Position numbers and translations under genes: made by a program. A stretch of DNA of 5,237 bases from Lentimicrobium sp. GTDB lineage: Bacteria; Bacteroidota; Bacteroidia; Bacteroidales; Lentimicrobiaceae. Within the stretch, counting starts at the first letter, position 1. The number at the start of each line of letters is the position of its first letter. The DNA is taken from positions 1 to 5,237 of the forward strand of contig JAAXUD010000247.1 of NCBI GenBank assembly GCA_013336205.1, read 5' to 3'. Positions 1 through 5,237 of this stretch are shown piece after piece. The notes below the pieces were generated by a model. It was not told where the DNA came from. It saw nothing but the letters and a program-made list of their open reading frames with translations, and made no database searches.

Positions 1-374
1 ATTTTCTTGATGGAAAATCAGCCATTTTTGCCATCACCCTCAAAGAATCGCAGCAATTGATCGGCGCCATTGGCCTGAGCCTGCAACTTCAGTTCAGCGT
101 TGCGGAAATCGGTTATTGGGTTGGAAGAGAATTCTGGAACCATGGTTTTTGCACAGAGGCCTTGAAAGCCATCATTGATTTTGGTTTTAATCAGATTAAA
201 CTGCACAAACTACACGCGAGTCACTTTGGGAACAATCCTGCCTCAGGCCGGGTGATGCTCAAAGCCGGAATGATCTGCGAGGGCACACTCAGGTCGCATA
301 TGCTTCATTGGAATGAGTATAAAGATCTGGTGCAATATGGGATTTGGAGAGATGATGGAGGGGGAAAGATTTAA
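1..374 (+). CDS. GNAT N-acetyltransferase, RimJ/RimL type (5' end missing)
   Basis: This is the C-terminal part of a GCN5-related N-acetyltransferase, which moves an acetyl group from acetyl-CoA to an amine such as a protein N-terminus or a small molecule. The frame is open from the window edge (first whole codon at 3) to TAA at 372-374, giving 123 visible residues. The RimJ/RimL family is usually about 170-190 residues, so roughly the first 50-60 are missing. The TTG at 57 is internal and should not be taken as the start. A beta strand reading LIGAIGL is followed by the acetyl-CoA pyrophosphate-binding motif A (FWNHGFCTEAL, visible residues about 44-54), where family members usually have WGKGYATEA. 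Next come the strand HKLHASHFGNN, the NPASGRVMLKAGM motif (about 78-90) and the closing EGTLR...KDLVQYGIW segment, all in the order expected for Acetyltransf_3. The substrate cannot be read from sequence. No clear terminator follows the stop, and the next gene starts 462 bp downstream. Confidence 0.93.
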   Translation, partial: FLDGKSAIFAITLKESQQLIGAIGLSLQLQFSVAEIGYWVGREFWNHGFCTEALKAIIDFGFNQIKLHKLHASHFGNNPASGRVMLKAGMICEGTLRSHMLHWNEYKDLVQYGIWRDDGGGKI

Positions 375-403
375 TTTCTAATGTCTAATTCCCAATTTCT
401 AAT
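373..403. repeat. Short AT-rich TTTCTAAT direct repeat after the GNAT stop
   Basis: The 10-mer AATTTCTAAT occurs at 373-382 and again at 394-403, 21 bp apart, with a related GTCTAATTCCC between them. The first copy overlaps the GNAT stop codon. Strings of TTTCTAAT-like words are familiar intergenic filler in many Bacteroidota genomes, and no function is implied. It could also be chance in AT-rich sequence, since only two exact copies are present. Confidence 0.5.
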
Positions 404-482
404 CCCGTTATTTCATTGCTTCGCAGTTAGTCCGCATCTTATCTTCTGATTTGGACCTAGGCCTTGCCAGAGGTTTCAGCTC

Positions 483-518
483 AGGTTAAGGTTGAGGTTA
501 AGGTTGAGGTTGAGGTTG
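483..518. repeat. AGGTTR hexamer array, 6 copies (repeat unit 1)
   Basis: Six head-to-tail hexamers read AGGTTA, AGGTTG, AGGTTA, then AGGTTG three times. The array gives six GG doublets spaced by four bases on the plus strand. It is bracketed by the short inverted pair TCAGGT (481-486) and ACCTGA (523-528). Arrays of this kind change copy number by slippage, and the sister array in unit 2 has only three copies. Confidence 0.9.
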
Positions 519-595
519 AGCTACCTGAATAATAAGCAGTTAGTCCGTATCTTATCTTCTGATGAGGTCCAGTGTCTTGCCAGAGATTTCAACTC

Positions 596-613
596 AGGTT
601 CAGGTTGAGGTTG
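596..613. repeat. AGGTTR-type hexamer array, 3 copies (repeat unit 2)
   Basis: Three hexamers read AGGTTC, AGGTTG and AGGTTG. As in unit 1, the array sits between TCAGGT (594-599) and ACCTGA (618-623), so the flanks are the same and only the number of hexamers changes. Confidence 0.85.
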
Positions 614-658
614 ATCTACCTGAATAATTAGCAGTTAGTCCGCATCTTATTTTCTGAT

Positions 659-836
659 GCACACCTTGCGATTTCTCAGTAGTTTCTATTCTGCACAACG
701 ACAATCTTAAAAGAATTATCAACAAATTCTGATACCTGAGAACACATCAAAAAAATTAATATATTAGTCCAAATATTCTGAGTTAGTTTTTGTTATTAAT
801 ACTATTCCTTTTAATCATTTTTCAAAGTTCCGATTT
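659..836 (+). other. AT-rich leader of the A2M gene, no gene seen
   Basis: This 178-bp stretch between the repeat block and the A2M start holds no credible reading frame or RNA gene that I can recognise. The stretch 751-822 is strongly AT-rich, as expected for a promoter region. An in-frame TAG at 765-767 closes the A2M frame upstream, and no ATG, GTG or TTG in that frame occurs between it and 837. The bases just before the ATG are T-rich with no AGGAGG-like sequence, in line with the weak use of Shine-Dalgarno signals in Bacteroidota. No convincing TAnnTTTG -7 element was found. Confidence 0.5.
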
Positions 837-902
837 ATGTCAGCAAACCCTGGAATTCGTAAAAACTGGTGGTGGTTGCCACTATTTATAATCACAGCTT
901 GT
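837..902 (+). other. Lipoprotein signal peptide and lipobox of the A2M
   Basis: Residues 1-22 contain a short basic region (Arg8, Lys9), a hydrophobic stretch starting with three tryptophans (WWWLPLFII) and a lipobox I-T-A-C with the lipidated Cys22 at 900-902. Signal peptidase II would cut before Cys22. The mature protein starts CSSPNKI, with no acidic run right after the cysteine. The known Bacteroidota surface-export signals are rich in acidic residues there, so anchoring facing the periplasm is the more likely inference. The hydrophobic core is short but within the range for lipoproteins. Confidence 0.85.
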
Positions 903-3900
903 TCTTCACCCAACAAGATTAGCATCGAATCCACGAACTTTGACAGCCAGGTAGATATGTTCCAGAACCTGGAATTTGTGTTTGACCGTGATATGGTTTC
1001 AGACTCCTTGTTGAATAAATGGGACTCGACCAGATACCTTAAAATTCAACCTGAGATTAACGGCCGTTTTCAATGGACTGCATTGCGGACACTGGTTTTC
1101 TCACCAGCGGTACCTTTTGCTCCCAACACTGACTATAGCCTTCAGCTCAATCCTGAAATTGCAAAGTACCTGGCAGATAAAAAAGCGCCGGACGAGACTG
1201 AGTTAAAATTCCATACGCCCTATCTTGCAGTAGAGCGAAGCCAGACTTTCTGGGGCATCGACGACAATGACCGCAACCTGATTCAGCTGAGGATATTGCT
1301 GCACTTTAACCACCCGGTTGAGATGAATGTGGCTAAAAAGCACATTTCTGTCAAACTTGACGGACAGCTTGTGAATGCTCAGCTGCTAAGTCTTGAAAAC
1401 GGCAATGAAATTGATTTATGGATAGCCGCTCCTGTGAACGGGTCGGATGGCAAATCGCTGAGCGTTACTGTTGGGAAAGGCATGACCTGCCTGGGCTCTG
1501 CCAGGCAAAACCCGGAAGATGAAACCATTGATCTCACCATGCCACAACGCGACCGCCTCGAAATCTCGGACGTGCTTACTGATTTTGAAGAGGGCGAAGG
1601 TGTTATTTACGCTTTCACTTCACAACCTGTTGAAGAACAGGGACTGAGGGGGCTGGTAAAAATCACCCCGGAAGTAACATTTGAGGCCATCACCATTGGC
1701 AATGGTTTTAAGCTTAAAGGTAATTTCGCCGATGGACAATCCTATGAACTCTCCGTTTCAGGAAGACTAAAAGGGATTTTCGGCCCTGAACTGGGAAATG
1801 ACTTCCTGCAAACAGTTTCCTTTGGGTCTTTACAGCCATACATCGCCTTCACCGATCAATCAGGCATGTACCTTACGCCCAATGGTTCCCGGAATCTTGG
1901 AATCAATATTATCAATGTTCCCAAAGTAAAAATTACCGTATTTAAAGTGTTTGAGAATAATATCCAGCATTTTATGCGTGTTGGAAAGCAATGGGACTGG
2001 AGTTATGAAAATGATGAATATCATGATTCGTATGGATACAGCCTTGACGAAAACTACGGACAGGTAATAAACACGCGTGAAGTTGACACCCGCTCGTTGC
2101 CACGAAAAGGAAATTTCCGGCTGCTGAACCTTAAACCGGAAGAACTTCAGCTTTCGGCTGATATGAAAGGCATTTACCTGATCAAAGTAGAATCGCCTGA
2201 CAAGAAATGGCTTTCAGATGTGCAGCTGGTCTCGGTTTCCGATATTGGTCTTATTGTTAAGGAAGGTGTTGATGAGATTTTTGTTGCCGCCAGGTCAATC
2301 GCAACCGCGAAACCAATGTCAGGTGTCAATATCCGGTTTATCAGTAAAAACAACCAGCAGGTATATCAGGCCACTACCAACAGCGATGGAATAGCTGAAC
2401 TTAAAAATATGGGAAAATCTATTCCCGGATTTGACATTTCGATGATCACAGCCCGCAGCGGTAGTGACTTTAATGCGCTACTGTTCAACCGGTCGCAGGT
2501 AGAGACTTCCAGATTTGACATTGGCGGAAAACGCACTGCCGGCCAGAATTACGATGTATTTATCTATGGCGACCGCAATCTTTACCGGCCTGGCGATTCT
2601 GTATTTTGCAATGCGATTGTCCGGAACTTTAAATGGGAAACCATTCAGGATATTCCGGTCAGGTTCAGGGTGCTGGCGCCCGATGGCAAAGACTTCATTG
2701 TCAGGCGCTCAAGCCTGAATAAAGCAGGTGCTGCCCAACTGGCCTTCAGGTTGCCGGAATCAGCCATCACCGGAGGCTATGTTGTAGAAATACTCTCTTC
2801 AAACGATGTGCTGATTGGTAACTATCGCATTGGAGTTGAAGAATTTATGCCCGACAGGATAAAAGTTGACGTGAAAACTGACAAATCGTTGTACAACAAT
2901 GGCGAAGTTCTGAAAGCCACTGTTATTGCAGCCAATCTTTTCGGCCCACCGGCAACCAACCGTAAAACTGAGAATGAATTGCGCATCAGCAGGAAATTAT
3001 TTTCAGCCAAAGGCTACAATGATTATAATTTCAACATCACAACACCTGCTGAAATCTATTTTGAAAGTTCAATAAATGAGGGTATTACCGATGCTGCAGG
3101 GAAAAATGAGCAAAACTTTACACTGCCTGAATTTGCCAACATCGGATTGCTGAACGGCCGGCTTTTCACCACCGTTTTCGATGAAACCGGACGTCCGGTA
3201 AATCGTTATACAGAGGTTGAAATCCAGACACAGCAGACTTTCCTGGGCATTGGCCCTGTTTCGGGATGGGTTCCCACCAGCAAACCGCTGACAGTTAATA
3301 CCATTGCCCTGAACCGGGCAGGGCAGAAAGTAAGTTCGAAAGCCAGGCTCGAAATTATCAGCATCCGCTGGGAAACCGTGCTCGAAAGAAACTATGGAAA
3401 CACTTCCTATCGTTCCCAACGAAAGGAAAAAGCGGTTGTTTCCCGCGAAATCAGCATTGGAAGCGGGGGCTATGCGGTACAGTTTCAGCCGCCGGTTTCC
3501 GGTGAATATGAGATCAGGATCAGTAACGGCGAAACCTCAAACTATGTGATGCAATCGTTTTATGCTTATGGCTGGGCCGATGCAGGCATGTCATCATTCC
3601 AGGTTAACCGCGATGGCGAAATTGACATTGAAACCGATAAAAGCCTTTACAAACCGGGAGAAACCGCCAAACTCCTGTTTAAAACGCCTTTTGCCGGTGA
3701 ACTTCTTATTACCATTGAACAGGACAAAGTGCTGGAATACCATACAATACAGGCCACAGCCCAAGGCGCCAGCCTCGACCTGAAAGTAAAAGATGCCTTT
3801 ATGCCCAATGTATATGTAGGCGCCATCCTTATCCGGAAGATCGACAATTCAGGACTTCCGCTGACGGTAGCACATGGATTCGCGGGTATCAAAGTTGAAA

Positions 3901-5237
3901 AACCGGAGCTTAAGCTCAATGTAAGCATTGATATTCCTGAAAAGCAACGCTCAAACCGGAATCAGTTGATCAGGGTTAAAACAAGCCCGGGCGCTGAAGT
4001 TACAGTTGCTGTTGTTGATGAAGGCATTCTTCAGATAACCGGATATCCCAGCCCCGAACCCTACAGTTATTTTTATCAGAAACGGGCACTGGAGGTGAAT
4101 GCCTACGATCTTTTTGATGAATTGTTCCCCGAGCTGTCCTCTGGCCGGTCCTCCTCAGGTGGTGACCGCGGATTTGACCTGGGAAAACGCCTGAACCCGC
4201 TGACCTCAAAACGGGTTAAATTACTGGCAAACTGGAGTGGTATCCGAAAGGCCGATGCCAACGGTATGGTCACTTTCAACCTTGCGATTCCACAATTCTC
4301 GGGCGCTGTCAGGGTAATGGCGGTTGCTTACAAAGGCAATGCTTTCGGAAGCGCTGACAAGCAAATGAAGGTTGCCGATCCGCTGGTAATCAGCAGTTCG
4401 CTGCCACGATTCCTGAGTCCCGGCGATGAGGCCGATGTAGTGGTGACCCTTACCAATACCACCAATAAGCCGTTGACCGTTAGTATTGGCGCTAAATCAA
4501 GCGGGCCGGTAAACCCTGGTGATTTTTCATCTTCTTCGGTTGAAGTTCCTGCAAACAGCGAGCGCAACACCACTTATGTGCTTAAGGCCGATAATAAAAT
4601 TGGCAATGCCAGCATCAGGCTTACCGCGACAGCCAACGGAGAGACCTATACCGATGTCACAGATATTAGTGTGAGACCTGCCGCAACCCTTGAAAAATCA
4701 GGAGTCTCCGGACAACTGAAGGCCGGGGAGAAAAAGGTTCTGTCGGCCAAGGACGACTACCTTGCCGGGAGTGCCAACTCCAAACTATTGCTTACCCGCT
4801 CTCCGGCCGGCCGATATGCCCGCGATCTGAGCGAACTGATCAACTATCCATACGGCTGCCTTGAGCAAACTGTATCCGCCGCGTTTCCACAACTCTATTT
4901 CAGTGATCTGGCAAAAATGCTAAAACAGAATCCTCAAAAATCAGCTGCCAGCATTGCTGAAAATATCCAGGAAGCTATTCTTAAAGTTGAAGGGCTGCAG
5001 CAATACAACGGCGGCCTGGCAACCTGGCCCGATGGTTATTCAACCATCAACTGGTGGACAACTGCCTATGCCGGGAATTTTATGTATGAAGCTGCAAAAG
5101 CCGGTTATTCAACAAATCCCCGGATACTTGATAACATTAACCGCTACCTGACTGAGATGGTGAAACAAAAAGGCACCACCGAATACTTCTACCACAACAA
5201 TGAAGCAGGAACCTGGCACAAGAAAGTACAGCCCCAC
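837..5237 (+). CDS. Lipoprotein alpha-2-macroglobulin, thioester type (3' end missing)
   Basis: This is a bacterial alpha-2-macroglobulin, an envelope protease trap. Cleavage of its bait region by an attacking protease triggers a shape change and covalent capture through an internal thioester. The 1467 visible codons show a lipoprotein signal (Cys22), an N-terminal Ig-like domain (about 38-110), and a second one from about 134. A bacterial MG3-like segment starts near 338 and a VSDIGL strand is at 467-472. An MG2-type RNLYRPGD motif lies at 580-587, with a related DKSLYNNGE at 682-690. The bait-region domain has DKSLYKPGE (934-942), MPNVY (989-993) and VDEGIL (1060-1065). A flexible linker follows at about 1101-1126. 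The A2M domain runs from about 1129, with LPRFL at 1189-1193, and the thioester CLEQ is at 1341-1344. The right edge cuts the thioester helical domain. Family members are about 1650-1900 residues, so the last domains are missing. ATG 837 is the first possible start after an in-frame stop at 765. All these motifs fall in one frame, with no frameshift. The relationship is to E. coli YfhM and its homologues; only the localisation and protease targets are inferred. Confidence 0.97.
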   Translation, partial: MSANPGIRKNWWWLPLFIITACSSPNKISIESTNFDSQVDMFQNLEFVFDRDMVSDSLLNKWDSTRYLKIQPEINGRFQWTALRTLVFSPAVPFAPNTDYSLQLNPEIAKYLADKKAPDETELKFHTPYLAVERSQTFWGIDDNDRNLIQLRILLHFNHPVEMNVAKKHISVKLDGQLVNAQLLSLENGNEIDLWIAAPVNGSDGKSLSVTVGKGMTCLGSARQNPEDETIDLTMPQRDRLEISDVLTDFEEGEGVIYAFTSQPVEEQGLRGLVKITPEVTFEAITIGNGFKLKGNFADGQSYELSVSGRLKGIFGPELGNDFLQTVSFGSLQPYIAFTDQSGMYLTPNGSRNLGINIINVPKVKITVFKVFENNIQHFMRVGKQWDWSYENDEYHDSYGYSLDENYGQVINTREVDTRSLPRKGNFRLLNLKPEELQLSADMKGIYLIKVESPDKKWLSDVQLVSVSDIGLIVKEGVDEIFVAARSIATAKPMSGVNIRFISKNNQQVYQATTNSDGIAELKNMGKSIPGFDISMITARSGSDFNALLFNRSQVETSRFDIGGKRTAGQNYDVFIYGDRNLYRPGDSVFCNAIVRNFKWETIQDIPVRFRVLAPDGKDFIVRRSSLNKAGAAQLAFRLPESAITGGYVVEILSSNDVLIGNYRIGVEEFMPDRIKVDVKTDKSLYNNGEVLKATVIAANLFGPPATNRKTENELRISRKLFSAKGYNDYNFNITTPAEIYFESSINEGITDAAGKNEQNFTLPEFANIGLLNGRLFTTVFDETGRPVNRYTEVEIQTQQTFLGIGPVSGWVPTSKPLTVNTIALNRAGQKVSSKARLEIISIRWETVLERNYGNTSYRSQRKEKAVVSREISIGSGGYAVQFQPPVSGEYEIRISNGETSNYVMQSFYAYGWADAGMSSFQVNRDGEIDIETDKSLYKPGETAKLLFKTPFAGELLITIEQDKVLEYHTIQATAQGASLDLKVKDAFMPNVYVGAILIRKIDNSGLPLTVAHGFAGIKVEKPELKLNVSIDIPEKQRSNRNQLIRVKTSPGAEVTVAVVDEGILQITGYPSPEPYSYFYQKRALEVNAYDLFDELFPELSSGRSSSGGDRGFDLGKRLNPLTSKRVKLLANWSGIRKADANGMVTFNLAIPQFSGAVRVMAVAYKGNAFGSADKQMKVADPLVISSSLPRFLSPGDEADVVVTLTNTTNKPLTVSIGAKSSGPVNPGDFSSSSVEVPANSERNTTYVLKADNKIGNASIRLTATANGETYTDVTDISVRPAATLEKSGVSGQLKAGEKKVLSAKDDYLAGSANSKLLLTRSPAGRYARDLSELINYPYGCLEQTVSAAFPQLYFSDLAKMLKQNPQKSAASIAENIQEAILKVEGLQQYNGGLATWPDGYSTINWWTTAYAGNFMYEAAKAGYSTNPRILDNINRYLTEMVKQKGTTEYFYHNNEAGTWHKKVQPH
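4137..4214 (+). other. Probable bait region of the A2M
   Basis: Residues about 1101-1126 lie between the VDEGIL/FYQKRALEV part of the bait-region domain and the start of the A2M domain at LANWSG. The stretch is low in complexity and rich in Ser and Gly (SSGRSSSGGDRG), followed by DLGKRLNPLTSKR. It carries six basic residues: Arg1104, Arg1111, Lys1117, Arg1118, Lys1125 and Arg1126. Exposed flexible linkers at this point are the bait in the A2M family. The exact limits are my inference. Confidence 0.6.
4851..4868 (+). other. Intact internal thioester site (Y-G-C-L-E-Q)
   Basis: Residues 1339-1344 read YGCLEQ, matching the CxEQ motif in which the cysteine thiol (Cys1341, codon 4857-4859) forms a thioester with the glutamine side chain (Gln1344, codon 4866-4868). 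The surrounding NYPYGCLEQT wording is the conserved family form. This marks the protein as a thioester-bearing A2M (YfhM class), unlike the bacterial YfaS/MagD class that has lost the motif. Confidence 0.95.

Larger units (their letters stand above)
423..658. repeat. Compound tandem repeat: two full units plus a partial third
   Basis: Unit 1 is 423-535 (113 bp), unit 2 is 536-630 (95 bp) and partial unit 3 is 631-658. Each full unit has four parts: a 28-bp core beginning GCAGTTAGTC and ending ATCTTCTGAT; a 32-bp linker containing CTTGCCAGAG; an array of AGGTTR hexamers; and a 17-bp tail containing CTACCTGAATAAT. Hand alignment shows that the second and third cores each differ from the first by one base, at 548 and 651. 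The linkers match at 23 of 32 positions and the tails at 15 of 17. The hexamer array has 6 copies in unit 1 and 3 in unit 2, which accounts exactly for the 18-bp length difference. No reading frame of note crosses the block. The function is unknown; it could be an intergenic repeat family, a relic of a small mobile element, or a neutral minisatellite. Confidence 0.9.

Noticed and set aside
57..374. Short complete acetyltransferase starting at TTG 57
   Set aside because: The frame stays open upstream to the window edge and the residues before 57 (FLDGKSAIFAITLKESQQ) fit the family, so the gene is cut by the window and does not begin there.
483..518. Telomere-like repeat
   Set aside because: AGGTTR resembles some telomeric words, but it is short, internal, and placed between bacterial genes.
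423..658. CRISPR array (three 28-bp repeats with spacers)
   Set aside because: There are only three cores, the intervening sequences are 85 and 67 bp and are related to each other, and no cas genes are visible. This is a tandem repeat, not repeat-spacer structure.
712..730. Hairpin AGAATT-N7-AATTCT as a terminator
   Set aside because: The stem is only 6 bp, mostly AT, has no T-run after it, and lies more than 330 bp past the GNAT stop.
758..785. Degenerate fourth copy of the 28-bp core (TTAGTCC then TTCTGA)
   Set aside because: Only two short words match (764-770 and 776-781), and the middle is several bases shorter than in the core. Chance is a fair explanation in AT-rich sequence.
784..792. 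Bacteroidota -7 promoter element (TAGTTTTTG)
   Set aside because: It has one base too many for TAnnTTTG, and no TTG-type -33 element sits at a suitable distance upstream.
3069..3419. Antisense reading frame of 116 codons
   Set aside because: It lies wholly inside the A2M gene, whose own frame is continuous and matches the family here. The antisense product resembles no family I recognise.

Overview
The window looks like a piece of a Bacteroidota chromosome, probably from an uncultured or environmental Bacteroidales-like lineage. Three things suggest this. The large gene encodes a bacterial alpha-2-macroglobulin lipoprotein whose domain wording is typical of that phylum. Its start codon has no Shine-Dalgarno sequence in front of it. 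The intergenic space carries short AT-rich and hexameric repeats of a kind often seen in such genomes. The phylum call is an inference from protein style; nothing in the window proves the taxon.

Layout: (1) 1-374, the 3' two thirds of a GNAT N-acetyltransferase of the RimJ/RimL type, cut by the left edge. (2) 375-836, a 462-bp gene-free interval. It begins with a small TTTCTAAT-type repeat, then holds a compound tandem repeat (423-658) with two full units and a third partial one, and ends in an AT-rich leader with no recognisable gene. (3) 837-5237, one uninterrupted reading frame of 1467 codons, running off the right edge. It encodes a lipoprotein alpha-2-macroglobulin (A2M) with a lipobox, N-terminal macroglobulin domains, a bait-region domain, an A2M domain, an intact CLEQ thioester and the first part of the thioester helical domain. 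Because this frame has no stop inside the window, a listing limited to stop-terminated ORFs shows only its out-of-frame shadows.

The two genes lie on the same strand but are separated by the repeat block, and nothing suggests they work together. The A2M is a complete-looking envelope protease trap as far as it can be read. In characterised bacteria such proteins are lipid-anchored, bind attacking proteases covalently through the thioester after bait cleavage, and are often encoded next to pbpC (penicillin-binding protein 1C). Any such partner would lie beyond the right edge.

I see no convincing new multi-gene system. The least explained element is the nested repeat at 423-658. It has a nearly invariant 28-bp core, a diverged 32-bp linker, an AGGTTR hexamer array present in 6 or 3 copies, and a 17-bp tail. 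The hexamer copy number accounts exactly for the difference in unit length (113 versus 95 bp).
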